Below are positions 20,362 through 33,109 of a stretch of DNA of 64,000 nt, piece after piece. The stretch comes from Latrodectus hesperus. Lineage: Eukaryota > Arthropoda > Arachnida > Araneae > Theridiidae. The stretch is taken from NCBI GenBank assembly GCA_037975125.1, contig JAJQOW010000214.1, positions 1-64,000 of the forward strand. The letters run 5' to 3'. The notes under the pieces are model-generated. The model searched no databases. It was not told the origin of the DNA and saw nothing but the letters and a program-made list of their open reading frames with translations. The number at the start of each line of letters is the position of its first letter. Positions within the stretch are counted from its first letter, which is position 1. Both the position numbers and the translations under genes were made by a program.

Positions 20362-21482
20362 CAGTAGACGTTCGCTTTTACGAACTCATTGGGACAAGTG
20401 AAGCAGTTCATAAAGAAAAAGAAAAGAAAGTTAAAAAGAAATTTTTCGTAAAGTAGAAAATAATCTATTATATTAAGATCTGTCTTTCATCAACTTGTTT
20501 TTTCTTATTAATAAAATACTATTGTCAAGAATTTTTTACAATGCACAGTAAGAAACACATGTAAAGTAAGATTCATATTTAAAAACAACGCTTACTTTCA
20601 TTTTACTGATGGCATTTCACTATATAATTTTCTAAGGCTCACACCATGTCTGGTTTTAAATTTTTGGGCCAACCGTTAAAAGCTTTGAAATATTTTACGT
20701 TTCATTGAAAAGCAGTTGAATTTATCTTTATTGCTATTACCATCAGCAGAAATGTTAATTCTTCTCATCCAAGCAAGCAAAGCGTTTTCCAATTTAGAAA
20801 ATGTTTTGCTTTTCTCCAATATTTTCGAGAGGTAGCACTTTCTGCTATTTCCTTTTCAAGATTTTTCTAATTTTTTGAATTTATCAAGAAATTGCTGCTT
20901 GGAATTCCTATAATAACATTTTGGCATTTTTATTTAGCATTTTTCCTTCTACTATCAGAGTTTTCTTAGTTTACTTCAACTGGTAAACATGTTTGTTACT
21001 TCAACTGCGACATCCCCTCAACGGAATAGAGTCCACCTGGATCGACAAATGAAATTTCATACAGTGAGTTCAAATAAAACAAAACCAACTATAAAAGAAG
21101 AATAAACTTTAAGAGAATTTTCACCCTTTCTATATTCTAATGTATTCCCTTTGTATGTTCTTAAGTTCGGGAAACACAAAAGTTAAATTCGGATTCTTTC
21201 TCATCAAATGTCTGGTATCCATGGGTCTTCCACTTTTGTTGCCACAATGTTTGGAATGCTTGCACGTGTCGCTTCGTCGATGAAGAAAGAATCAAGTTCT
21301 CAGGCATAAAAAATTGAAAAAAATAAGAGAGCAGATCATAAAAAACAATAAAAAAGAAAGGAAAACTATTTGTCAGAAAAATAGTTCACAAAAAAGAGAT
21401 TTTTAAGAAGAGATTTTAGTTCGCAAATGGGAGGAAAAATTTTCATTCCAGGGCCAAGCCATTAGTTCGCAAAAAGGTGATA
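20362..21482 (-). mobile_element. Tigger/pogo-like remnant, copy 1
   Basis: The left end reads cagtagacgttcgcttttac, flanked by TA. The right end, reversed, reads tatcacctttttgcgaac. The minus strand around 20640-20960 shows a CENP-B-type DNA-binding segment (KLENALLAWMR near 20800-20770, with a FKTRHGV-like tail) interrupted by stops. Similar sequences with matching ends lie at 46784-47772 and 57496-58667. All three share a motif like ttcgtaaa near both ends. Confidence 0.65.
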
Positions 21483-21535
21483 TTTATCATAAATCGTAAA
21501 TTTAAGGAATTACTTAAAATATTAGACATTCTTAC

Positions 21536-21595
21536 TTTTCAACTTAAATTCTTGTTCATCAAGGCCATAGTCCCATTGATCACTTTCCTGTAATC
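21536..21595 (-). CDS. Possible acidic linker exon, phase 1-1
   Basis: Candidate minus-strand exon of 60 nt. An acceptor-like acacatacag precedes GATTACAG, and a good donor, TTGAAAA followed by gtaagaat, ends it. It would add (G)LQESDQWDYGLDEQEFKLK, an acidic stretch with no cysteine, in phase 1-1 like all exons of this gene. The polypyrimidine tract is weak, which limits confidence. It sits 217 bp downstream of the exon at 21813-22040. Confidence 0.42.
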
Positions 21596-21812
21596 CTGTA
21601 TGTGTCAGATGCGGTGTAATGAAGTTTATAGAATACCATTTATCTTTGAAATAATATTAAAATGCATTCTAATGAGAAACTTGTTAATAAAAGGAAATGG
21701 TTTTGTATTTCAAATTCTAAATAATAGCCAGTTTTACAATTATACAATGAATTTAAGCTGAATATAGACAACGTCATTATTGGCCAGTAGTGTTTCATAA
21801 AGCATATCTTAC

Positions 21813-22040
21813 CTTCACATTTTCTATTTCGTTTATCGAAACGAGGTGTTTCAGGTGGACATTTACAAGAAATAGTCTTAAATTTATCACTAAAACCACA
21901 AGCTTCTTCTCCACATATTTCTGAACAATTTTCACACTGTCTTCCCACTGTGCCTTTTATGCATTCACATTCGTAATCATCTTCAGTTGGCTTGCAAGTT
22001 CCTCCATTTTTGCAAGGGTTTTTAGTGCAAGGATTTACAC
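21813..22040 (-). CDS. Double cysteine-rich (EGF-like) exon, phase 1-1
   Basis: Minus-strand exon of 228 nt (75 full codons). The acceptor is ctttttag before GTGTAAATCC and the donor is TGTGAAG followed by gtaagat. The first module is a classical EGF-like domain: VNPCTKNPCKNGGTCKP, then YECECIKGTVGRQC, with the NGGTC and C-x-C-x-x-G-x-x-G-x-x-C signatures. The second begins ENCSEICGEEACGF and ends with SCKCPPETPRF and RKCE. The second module resembles cysteine-rich modules of tick Bm86-type antigens in general layout, but that is a weak resemblance judged by eye. Phase 1-1 fits splicing to the linker exon at 25578-25628 upstream and to 12348-12467 (or 21536-21595) downstream. Confidence 0.87.
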
Positions 22041-23959
22041 CTAAAAAGAAATTATTTTGTTCAGAAATGAGAATAAATAAACTAAATATAGCCATATTAT
22101 TTTTGATTTTGGTAATGAGGAATTTGTATTCGAACTTGAATTAAAAAGGGAAAAATCATGTAAGGACTTTTATTTAAATTTCAATCAAAATACAAGTTCT
22201 AATAAAAATGTTGTGGAATGGTTCTTACGCACAAAATGAAAATGAAATTATACCAAATTCTTACTCAAAGAATCATAATAATTTTATTTGATTCATTATC
22301 TGTTATAAGCAATGAGAGAAGCATCAATTGTTTTTATTTTAAATAATATGTTTAAAAAATACATTTTAAGATATTATAAAATATTTAAAAATTAATTGAG
22401 ACATTTCAAGATATTAGCGAATATTCTGTTCAAATTCATATATATCCATTCAAATTTTACTCTTGCGCAGAACTTTCAAGTATAAATGATAGTTATAAAA
22501 TAAGTAATGCAAAATTCCATTTTAATTTTATCAAGACTACTAATTAATAATCAAAGTTTAACTGCGTAGTAAGTTTATACGCTTTTAAGTACTTATACAT
22601 AATCACCTTGGTGCGGGAGAAAAATAACGGATTCCTTAAAAAAAATAATAAAAATGTTTTAGCTGAGTGTTATTAGGTATAGGAGTGGGTTGTACACACA
22701 CACACACCGTGGGGAAGGTGCCGTAGTCAATTTTAATTAGCGTTGAACAAAGTGAAATGGATGTTGCAAGTCAGCTTTCAGTATATATGATTGCTGGCAG
22801 AGGTGCTTGAGAATTTTCTTGTGACGCGTGAATACGGATGGCCATTGGACAGCTCTCCCGGAAAGAATAGACGTGGTACTCATTCGAGTTCCTTGCAACA
22901 ATCTTCAGCAGTTAGAATACTGCAAACTTCTGCAGTTAGTGGTGGACTACTGCAATTGGTTCGAAAAATAGAAGGACTGGATAATGTTTGAGGATTAATT
23001 TCTAACAAATAATAATAATTTAAAATAAGTAAAAATAAAAGTTTTTCTTTTTTTGAATTCTAAAATATCAAAATAATTTATTTACAGCAATGAAATTAAA
23101 TTTCATTAGTTTTAAATTCTGAAATCTTTAATATTATTTTAAAAGAGTAGAATATCTACAACAGAAAGATTTTTCATTTATAATAAATATAAATAGAAAT
23201 ATACAGGTTTCAGGTTTGGATTTTCTAACTTTATTGAAATATTTTCAATACTGAATAATAATTAATATTAGTTTTATAGTTCTATTGTTTACATATGCAT
23301 ACACTAAAACGTACCCTGTCTGTGAATTCTTAATGGTTAATTTGCTCAATTTATCATACGAAAGTTTTAGGCATAATTGGTTGTTGTAAGCCATGTTGAT
23401 TTAAAACATGGTACGGATAACGGTAATTGTTATTGTGAACAATATTCAAAATTTTATAATGGTGATGACTAATTTTTTCCCAAAAGTTTAATCAACTTTC
23501 TGAAAATCCACAATGGTATTGGAGCTATTGTTGAAGAGCATTTGCAAAGTAGAACTCTATAAAGGACTGATAAAGTACAAGAGAGGAAAGGGAAATAACA
23601 CTTTTATTGAATTTACCCATTGCAGATAACAACGTATTTTATGCAAGGAATCGTAGACAACAATACAGAATGTTAAAAACATAACAAGAAAAATTTGCAT
23701 AACTTAATGTGTTAATGCCTCTTTTCGTACTAATACATCTTGTGAATTACAATGTGCATTCTTTAGATTTCAGATAATTTCTCAAAGCAAAAAATAAGAA
23801 GAAAGATAGGATGATCACACACAGCTATAAACTGCCATGTTGAGGGAAATGGTTCTATAACAAAAGTTTTGTGTATGTCTACTTATATGCTTCCCTGATT
23901 TAGCCTAGAGATTGACTACGTCAATTAGGCTGCTAGGTAGGAGTCTTAGAAATTTAAAA
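22041..23959. other. Intron; GC-richer island at 22690-22990
   Basis: Mostly AT-rich. 22690-22990 has a (CA)n run and a 66-codon plus-strand frame (22791-22991) in clearly less AT-rich sequence. I do not recognise it; it may be a retroelement or SINE fragment. Confidence 0.45.
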
Positions 23960-24114
23960 GCAGGAATCAAGCAGTAGACAACACAATTTAATTTCCATTA
24001 TCTAAATATTCCTTCAGTATAGATTCCGATTTATCAGATAAATTATTATTGCTTAAGCAGCATTTTCTCCGTTCACGTAAAACATTTCTATCAATTTACC
24101 TCATTTTTGATTGT

Positions 24115-24174
24115 AAGCGTATCTTTTATCAAGTATTCGTTGTAACATATAAATATTTGATAAAAGAAACGCTT
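24115..24174. repeat. Hairpin, about 23-bp arms, kept in both duplicates
   Basis: AAGCGTATCTTTTATCAAG pairs imperfectly with TTTGATAAAAGAAACGCTT across a loop of roughly 14 nt. The same fold is present at 26863-26922. It could be a small foldback element or a precursor-like RNA hairpin. No function is shown. Confidence 0.75.
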
Positions 24175-25577
24175 CTCTGTAACTGCTTTTTTAATGTTTT
24201 TTCCTTGACTAATGCAGGTGATGCTTAGTGATTGACGCTTCTACTACTTAACGTTATATGTAATTTAAAATTCGCCAAAACTCCTTTGTACAGCAATTAC
24301 TTCTTTATAACGATTTTTGCAAACGCGTTATGGCCGCACTTTTCATTCCACGCTTATCATCTGAACGCCATTTGTGATTCTTTAACTTACTGAATAAGAA
24401 GAAAAATCGGGAGATGTCATTCGAAATTTTTGAAATTCTCTCATTATAACCTAGATGAAAGTTCTGTTTTATGCGTTATTATAAGTAATCACAATCTCAG
24501 GTCACGTCTTCAAACAAACAGGTCTGAAATTTTGTTCAATTCCGGAGAATTGGAATAGAAAAATATATCAACTGAACGAAACACATATTTTCTTATTTAA
24601 AAACATCCAATATTAATATATCTATTTTTACTTGTCTATTTTTACTATCTAAAAGTACATTGAAATAAAGGAAGACTACTTATCAACAGTATATGCTCGT
24701 TTTTAGAAAGCTCTAATTTATGAATACTCATGATTTTACGAAATTTCAATTGGTCTCTAATGTGGTCCCAAAGACGCAATAAAACTTTTAGTTCACATTT
24801 TTACAAAATTAAAATTAAAAAAATATCTTTTTTGCAAGTTAATTTTCATATTTATTTCGTTTGCGTTTATTTCTAATAATGCTTTTCTTTTTTCAAATTT
24901 TTTAAAATTTTTTTAGTTTTACGTTTGAAAATATGAATCAACATTTTTAGTAAAGAAATGTAAGTCCAACAATTTGTAGATTCACGAACTGCTAATGTTA
25001 AAAGCAAAAATACTTTTAAGCAACTCCTATGGAACTCCAATCTTGTAGACCATGCAGCGGAGTATATTCAATAACTTGTAGAGCAAATATCATAAAGAAA
25101 TATTTTAGGTGATTTAGAAAGGATAGGTGAAGGCTATGAAACTGACGTTCCTTATGCATTGCACTTAGCAATCTATGCGTGGAAAAACGCTGCAGAAAGA
25201 AACGATTTCTAAACCGCTTTGACATTTATTACCACTATATCCAAGAACATTTACCAGCGATTTGAATCAAGATAACAGATTTTTATCAGTAAACTTCGAC
25301 AAAAAAATATTTTACTGACAGGAATTCCATTTCAGAAATGTGGACATAGTGTGGGCTGAATGTAGACTCTAATGTAATTTGTACATAAAAACTGTCGAGT
25401 AATTAAATGGTTGAGATATATTGCATGATACTGAAAAAGCACTTAAGGATTTCAAACAAGAAGAAAATGACGCTGTGCTGCGACCGTCTACATAGTAAGA
25501 AAATAAATGTGTAACAAGAATGAGGTATTTCTGAGAAAAAGAAACAGTGAAATGCTTCGCTACAGTAAACTACTTAC

Positions 25578-25628
25578 TTTTGGTACTAGAAATTGTTGGT
25601 TCTGTCACTTTTGTATTCGTTGTAGTTT
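25578..25628 (-). CDS. Thr/Ser-rich linker exon, copy 1, phase 1-1
   Basis: Minus-strand exon of 51 nt. The acceptor is cttttctttag before AAACTACAAC with a good pyrimidine tract, and the donor is ACCAAAA followed by gtaagtag. It encodes (E)TTTNTKVTEPTISSTK, which has no cysteine and is dense in Thr and Ser as in O-glycosylated stalks between domains (inference). Phase is 1 at both ends. It has a duplicated partner at 28308-28358 that differs at a few residues. Confidence 0.78.
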
Positions 25629-25723
25629 CTAAAGAAAAGAAAAGTACGTGTCTCAAAATTGATACAGCAGAATAAAAAATATAGTTCAATATTACTGGCA
25701 TTTTTAATTTCAAAATACAATTC

Positions 25724-25864
<141 letters not shown>

Positions 25865-26862
25865 CCTCATAAATATTGAAAAGAAGCTCAATTAGTGCAC
25901 TGGAAAATGCTTCGAGGAGTGAAAAATATAATATCTTAATCTTTCAAAACCAAATCAGGAACGTTTTGTTTAAAATTATAGATGAAGATTTAATTAAATG
26001 ACATACAAACTGACAGAAAATAGTAATTGACAGATTTAAAAAAACGATTCGTACTACAAAGTACCATGATTTAATTAGATCATTTAAATAGAAAAATGAA
26101 ATGATAAAATATTATTATCTGTAAACAAAGAAAAGTCATCTTCGTTTCAAGAAATATTTGAGATAAAATTATAAACGGGAAGACGGATGCAAAATGCAGC
26201 ATACCGGAAAGAACTTATTCTAAAAACTTTTGCATCATAATAAGGGAGATTTTGGTTATATTCCACTTTATGTCTCCAGGAAAGCGTATATGCATATTGA
26301 CACGTACGCCTAATATAAAAGAAAACAAAGAATAAAAAGAAAGCCCTCAACCCAATATTCATACAAGAAAAGAGTATAAACCATTATGTTTTTCAATAGA
26401 CATTATAACGAAAGTCTAATACATTAGATAAAGATTTATAATATTGAGTAGCAGCAGGAGTTATCCTATTATAACGCGCAAAATATTCAAACACTACGTA
26501 AAATAATATCATTCCACTTAACATAAAAAATTTTCAACTGATACATGGTAAATTAAATTTGTTATTATAATGTAGATCATATTTAAAAAACTTTCAATAG
26601 CTTATTTTTGTTATATCAACATAAATATAAAATTTAAATAATAGTTGACATCTAAAAAAATTAATTAAATAATATTGATCATTGATAGGCAGAATTCATT
26701 GATAAGCAGGCATCAAGCAGTAGACAACCCAAATTAGTTTCCTTTATCTAAATATTCCTTCGGATTAGATTCCGATTTTGCAGATAAATTATTATTGCTT
26801 TAGAGCAGCATTTTTTCCGTTCACATAAAACATTTCTATCAATTTACCTCTTTTTTGATTGT

Positions 26863-26922
26863 AAGCGTATCTTTTATCAAGTATTGGTTGTAACATACAA
26901 GTATTTGATAAAAGAAACGCTT
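26863..26922. repeat. Hairpin, second copy
   Basis: Same 60-bp foldback as 24115-24174. The few differences seen lie mainly in and next to the loop. Confidence 0.72.
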
Positions 26923-28307
26923 CTCTGTAACTGCTTTTTTAATGTTTTTTTCCTTGACTAATGCAGGTGATGCCTAGTGATGGACGCTTCTACTACCTAA
27001 CTATGAGTAATGTAAAATTCGTCAAAACTCCTTTCTTTGTGCAATAACCCTTCCTTATAATGTTTTTTTACAAACGCGTTATGGCCGTACTTTTCATCCC
27101 ACGCTTATTATATGAACGGTATTTGTGATTCTTTAACTTACTGATTAATGAGAAAAATCATGTGATATCAATCAAATTTTTTGAAATTCTCTCATTATAA
27201 CCTAGATGAAAGTTCTGTTTTATGCGTTATTATAAGTAATCACAATCTCAGGTTATGTCTACAAACAAGCAGGTCTGAAATTTTATTTAATTCCGGGGAA
27301 TTGAAATAGAAAAGTTTATCAGCTGAACAAAACACATATTTTCTTATTAAAAAACATCCAATATTAATATATCTATTTTTAATTGTCTATTTTTACTAAT
27401 TTAAAGTACATTGAGATAAAAGAAGACTACTTATAAACAGTATATGCTCGTTTTATAGAAGTTCTAATTAATGAATACTCATGATTTTACGAAATTGTAT
27501 CTGGTCCCTAATGTGGTCCTACAGACGCAATAATACTTTTAAATCACAATTTTACAAAACTAAAATTCAAAAAATGTCTTTTTTGCAAATTCATTTTCAT
27601 ATTTCGTTCGTTTGCGTTTATTTCTAATAATACTTTTGTTTTTTTTTCAATTTCTTTTGATTATTTTGTTATATGTTTCAAAACATGAATCAACATTTTT
27701 GGTAAAGAAACGCAAGTCCTTAGGTTTGTGGATTCCGAACTGCTAATGTTAAAAGAAAAATTACTTTTAGGCACAATTCCTATGGAACTCCCGCCTTGTA
27801 GACCATGCAGCGGAGTATAATCAATAGCTTGTAGAGCAAATATCATAAAGAAATGTTTTCAAGGATAGATGAAGACTATGAAACTGACGTTCCTTATGCA
27901 TTGCACTTCTCAATCTATGCGTAGAAAAACTCTGTAGAAAGAAACGATTTTAAAACGCTTTGACATTTAATACCACTATATCCAAGAACATTTACCATCG
28001 ATTTGAATCAAGATAACATATTTTTATCTATAAACTTCGACAAAAAATTTTTTACTGATAGAAATTTCATTTCAGAAATGTGGTCACAGTGTGGGCTGAA
28101 TGTAGACTCAAATGCAATTTGTACATAAAAACTATCGAGTAATTAAATGGTTGAGAACAATATTGCATGATACTGAAAAAGCACTTTAGGATTTCAAACA
28201 AGATGAAAATGACGCTGTGACGTCTACACTGAAAGAAAATAAATGTGTAACAAGAATGAGATATTTCTGAGAAAAAGAGAAATGCTTCGCTACATTAAAC
28301 TACTTAC

Positions 28308-28358
28308 TTTTGGTACTAGAAATTGTTGGTTTTGTCACTCTAGTACTCGTTGTAGTTT
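28308..28358 (-). CDS. Thr/Ser-rich linker exon, copy 2, phase 1-1
   Basis: Minus-strand exon of 51 nt with the same splice sites as 25578-25628. It encodes (E)TTTSTRVTKPTISSTK. Compared with copy 1, Asn to Ser, Lys to Arg and Glu to Lys changes are seen, but frame and both splice sites are kept. Retention of an open frame and sites after the duplication supports both copies being used, giving two consecutive 17-residue stalk segments. Confidence 0.75.
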
Positions 28359-29355
28359 CTAAAGAAAAGAAAAGTACGTGTCTCAAAATTGATACAGCAG
28401 AATAAAAAAATAGTTCAATAGTACTGGTAGTTTGAATATAAAAATACAATTCTTAATATATATATACATTCATTATAATTCCTTATAAACATTGAAAAGA
28501 AGCTCAGTTAATGCATTGGAAAATGCTTTGAAACGTGAAAAATATAACATCTTAATCTTTCAAAATCAAATCAGGAAAATTTTGTTTAAAATTATAGATG
28601 AATTTGTTTAAAATTATAGATTTAATTAAATGACATACAAATTGACAGAGAATAGCAATTGACAAATTTATAAAAACGATTCGAACTACAAAGTACCATG
28701 ATTTAATTAGATGATTTAAATTGAAAAATGAAATGATAAAAATTATCTGTAAGCAAAGAAAAATCATCATTGTTTTAAGGAATATTTGAGATAAAATTTT
28801 AAACGGGAAGACGGATAAAAAATTCAGCACACCGGAAAAAACTTATTCTAAAAACTTTTGCATTATAATGAGAAGGATTTTGGTTATTTTCCACTTTATG
28901 TTTCCAGGAAAGCGTATATGCATAGGCACGTACGCCTAAATATAAAAGAAAACAAAGAGTAAAAAGAAAGCCCTCAACCAAATATTGAATCAAGAAAAGA
29001 GCATAAATCATTATATTTTTTCAACGGACATTATAACGCAAGCCTAATACATTAGATAAAGGTTTATAATGTTGAGTAGCAGCAAGAGTTATCCTTATAT
29101 AACGCGCATGATATTCAGACACAATGTAAAATAATATCATTATATTTAACACCAAAAATTTTCAACTGCTACATGGTAAATTAAAATTATTATAATGAAT
29201 TAATATAATGAATATTATTATAATGAAGATAATATTAATAAAATGTTCAATAGCTTATTTTTTGTTAAATTAACATAAACATAAAATTTAAATAATAGTT
29301 TTGACATTTAAAAATTTAATTAAATAATATTGATCATTGATAGGCAGAATTCATT

Positions 29356-29724
29356 TCAACCAACGATGACGATATGAACTAGCTCATAATTTTTCATTTA
29401 ATAACTGATGTTAAAAAAAGAATCTCATATTATAACGATTTTTTTAAAAACAGAAAATACTAAAGCCATATTTAATATGTATTCTTTTACCATTAAATAA
29501 TTCAGTTTTAAAATAAATGGAATCTAAATCGAGTGATAGAATAAAAGATTAATATAAAAATTTATACAATATTTATTTATTTTAGTAATATTTAAATTAT
29601 ATATTACTTATAAATTGCATTATATATTACAGTAACATAAATTTTAGCAATATTTTTATAAACGAAATATTTATTTTTTAAAAGAACATAGTAAATAAAT
29701 AGGAAACTAAGAAGTATATCTTAC
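29356..29724. other. Intron, nothing recognised
   Basis: Very AT-rich intron between duplicate 2 and the EGF-like exon at 29725. Confidence 0.5.
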
Positions 29725-29871
29725 CAACACAAACGTCATCTTCTTCTTTATACCCACTTTCACAAACACATCTGAATTTCTCAGTTTTGGTCTTATCATT
29801 CACACATATTCTGTGGTCATTCTTTGAAAGGCAGATTTGATTTCCGCCCAGATCCTCACATCCCATTTTTT
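29725..29871 (-). CDS. EGF-like exon, diverged relative of the array unit
   Basis: Minus-strand exon of 147 nt, exactly the array exon length. The acceptor is tattttcag before AAAAAATGGG and the donor is TGTGTTG followed by gtaagat. It encodes KMGCEDLGGNQICLSKNDH and continues RICVNDKTKTEKFRCVC to ESGYKEEDDVCV, with the same cysteine spacing as the array module (8, 8, 11, 1 and 10 residues between cysteines). It is the first non-array exon downstream of the tandem array, separated from it by an intron that now contains a BEL/Pao element. Its divergence from the array marks it as an older copy outside the homogenising region. Confidence 0.88.
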
Positions 29872-29977
29872 CTGAAAATAAAAGACCATGATTATTTTTA
29901 TTTCGATGATAGATATCAAAACATAATATCACATTGAAATAAAACTATTTCAGTTACAAAACATGCTAAATTCATGT

Positions 29978-30098
29978 TGTAAATGCAAGTGAACGGAAGT
30001 GAAGAAACTGTCTGATAATGTTTGTGTTTACAAACACTGGAGTTTATGAGTTAATAGATTTTTATTGAACGTTATATTTTTGAGTGTGTGCCTCTTCA
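29978..30098 (+). repeat. Left LTR of BEL/Pao element
   Basis: Starts TGTAAATGCAAG and shares tttgtgttta, actggagt and gagttaata...tttttattgaa with the right LTR. The end near ttca is approximate. Confidence 0.72.
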
Positions 30099-30289
30099 AG
30101 TGGTCCGTTGTAGAAAGTAAAACCAGCGTGTGAATTTTACAGTCTATGAGAATAGTTTTAGAAAGAAATTGTAGTTTCGAAATCTTACGTGTTCGTTTAT
30201 TTCGAAATCGAAAATAAAGTGGAAATTTTCAAAAATGCTAAGCTTGATGCGGTATTAGTGTGCCGTGGGTTCCATGAGTAAAAAAACTT

Positions 30290-31080
30290 GTGTTTATATT
30301 TTTTTGTTGTTATTTAATTACACCGTCGAATGGAAAATTTATCTTTATCAGGTTTGAAAAAAATGCGTTAGTTAAAATCACGGAGGAGGTAAATTTTCGC
30401 GGAGTAATAAAAAATCGCGGAGTACCATCAACTGCGCGAGTGTTAACGCAGAAAAGAGCAATCGAAATTAATGAAGTGAATAAAAATAATTATGAAGAAT
30501 TTGAAAGTGTATATATAAATTGTTGAAATGGTTAAACGCGAAATTATGGATAAGGAAAAACTCGAGATTAAACTTTTAGATGGTGAAGGTGAACGCGTTA
30601 AATTGGCGCAATTAGAAAAACAATTGGAGCTTGAAAAAATGAAATCTGATTCACTTTCGAAATTGAAGGAAAGAAATAACGATGACGACGACTTAAATGA
30701 TGTGAACAAGTTATAAGTTTTACTGAAAAGTGTTAGAACTCTAACTTTGCCATTGCCATCGCGATCAGAATCTTATAATTTTTATTTTCAATCTCTTGAA
30801 AGAGATTTTCAGATAAACAGCATTTCGGAGGTGTACATAGCTGAGATATTGTTAATCATTTTGGGTGAAAAAGCTAGTAATTAATAAGTTCATATGACCA
30901 CGGAGGATTTGGACCAGTATTCGAAAGTGAAAGAGGCGATATTAAAAGAGTTTCAAAGCTCACTCCAATATGTTTTAAACGAGTTTCGTAGAGCTCAAAA
31001 GTATGGTGATTAAACATATATTCAATTTACATCCCGTTTGAGTACAATGTTTGATTATCATTGCCAACCTGGCAGGCTGA
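30290..31080 (+). pseudogene. gag-like region, broken
   Basis: Two short frames (30290-30526 and 30528-30716), the second a charged coiled-coil-like stretch (KLEIKLLDGEGERVKLAQLE). From about 30895 there is a capsid-like segment, TTEDLDQYSKVKEAILKEFQ, then FRRAQKYGD and YIQFTSRLSTMFDYHCQ, interrupted by stops. The motif is of the kind found in LTR-retrotransposon Gag cores. It cannot encode an intact Gag. Confidence 0.6.
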
Positions 31081-31580
31081 AGACACTGGGTGCAGAGTTG
31101 ATATTGCAGACCTCAGTGTTTGGTTTTTGTGGGGGAGAATTGTTGAAGTGAATAGCAGTCCAGTTGCTTATTAGGGTTTAGTTTTGGAAGAACTAGATAA
31201 AAGTATGAGAAATTTTTGTGAAATCGAAAAATTTGAATTAGAGGGAGATCCTGGTGAAGAAGCCGTTTTTTGTGAGAATCATTTTGTTGAAAGTCATAGA
31301 GATGAACGAGGTAAATATGTGGTTAGTCTTCCAGTGGATGAGGATGTAAAATTGTGAGATTCACCACGCTGGACTATACCTGGAGTTTTTAGATGAATAC
31401 GAATGCCTTGGTCACATGGAAGTGATGCCTTATATTCCTAAGTATGTAATGCCGCATCATGGTATTTTGAGACCGGAAAGCACTTCAACTAAGCTTCGTG
31501 TATTAATTTAATGCTTCTGCTATTACATATTCAATGTATTCGATTAAACGACTTTTTAAAAACTGGAATTATTCCACAAG

Positions 31581-32247
31581 ATGCTATTTTCTATTTTACT
31601 GAGGTTCAGGAAACATAAATTTTCATTGTCCGCTGATGTGGTTAAAATGTATCGTCAGATATGGATAAATCCATTGCAGACTGATCTACAATGTATTCTT
31701 TGGAAGGATAGAGATAGTACGATAAGGGTGTATAAATTACTCACGGTCACCTATGGTATTAAATCGGTGCAATATCTAGCAACAATAGTGCTAAAGCAGC
31801 TGTGCATTGATGAAGAAGAATGGTTTCCTGTGGCAGGAAAAGCTACACAAAGGGATTTATACGTCGATGATATTCTAACTAATGCTGATGATTTAGAAAA
31901 TGGAAAAGAATCTTCAGGTACAGCTGATTAATCGGCTGAGAGATGGTGGTATCGAGCTTCACAAGTGGAGCTCTAATGAACCCTCTTTTCTTCAATAAGT
32001 CAAGACCAGTAGTGAAGAGGTGTCGTTCGACAAATTATCAAATGGAACTATAAAGACTTTGGATTTAAGTTGGAATCCCAGGCAAGATCACTTTGCCTTT
32101 GCAACTGATCGTTTTTCTTATGAAATTATGAAGAGATCTGTCCTTTCACAGATTTCAAGAATGCTTGATCCATTGGGACTTCTAGGATTGATTCTTATCA
32201 AGCCTAAAATATTTATTCAAAGATTCTGGTTGCTCGAATATTCCTGA
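31581..32247 (+). pseudogene. Pao-type reverse transcriptase and adjacent region, broken
   Basis: The first frame (31581-31931) carries FSLSADVVKMYRQIWINP, a VTYGIKSVQYLA block and the catalytic-type LYVDDILTNADD box of Pao reverse transcriptases. It ends prematurely. The next frame (32020-32247) carries WNPRQDHFAFA and ISRMLDPLGLLGLILIKPKI, the conserved stretch after the reverse transcriptase in Pao proteins (annotated as peptidase A17 in domain databases). Upstream pol sequence from 31200 is also broken. Confidence 0.85.
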
Positions 32248-33109
32248 GATGAAGAACTTCCACCTGATTTACAGAGGGTATGCAATCGTTTCTCAGAATC
32301 ATTATCGACATTAAATCACGGGTGTCACCAATTGCTCTTGAGTATTCCACGTCTTGAGCTGTGTGAAGCGAAGCTTCTATCAAGGCTTGCAGTGAAGGTG
32401 ATTTCATCACTGTCTCTTAAAATTGATCACGTGTTTCTGTACTGTCATTCTACAACAGTTCTTCCATGGATTTGATCACCGCTTAGTTCGTACAAAGTAT
32501 TTGTTGTCAAGAATCCAGAAATTGCTAAAATTTTCATTTAGAACTATGTAAGCACAAAGAATAATCCTGCCCTTTTGGTATCTCGTGGTGTCTGGCCTTG
32601 AAAAATATAGAACCTTTCTCTTTAGTGTAAAGGTCAAATATTTATTAGTAAGAAAGAACTTACTGATAAATCTTCAGTAAGCACTAATGTGTCTTGTGAG
32701 GATGAAGAACACTCAAGAGAATTGAGAAAACATTCTCAACCTGATGTTAAGGGCAAATTAACATTTCTCAATTCTATCAATGATTGTAATTTTAATACAG
32801 CTAATTTTTATTTTAAGCTAATTAGAATATTTTCTTTTGTGTTAAGATTTATTTATAACTGTAGACGCAGAGTTCATTGTGGTCTTCTTCAAACGGGTAA
32901 ACTTACAGAAAACCAAAAAGTTTACTTCCAAAAGGGATAGTGCAGGCACAATACTTCTCTAAATAGGTGAGGCTTTTATCAGATCAAAAACCTTTAAAAT
33001 AGTCAAATATCCGTACTTTGTCTCTTTTTTAGATTATGAAGGTAACATTTGGGTTGGTGGTTGACTCCGGAACTCTTATCTACCTCTTGACGCGGAACAC
33101 CCTGTCCTG

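Larger units (their letters stand above)
26706..29355. repeat. Tandem segmental duplication, copy 2
   Basis: Direct repeat of 23960-26705, starting at gcaggcatcaagcagtagac and ending at gataggcagaattcatttca. Substitutions and small indels are scattered throughout, so the duplication is not very recent. It carries the second linker exon. Confidence 0.92.
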
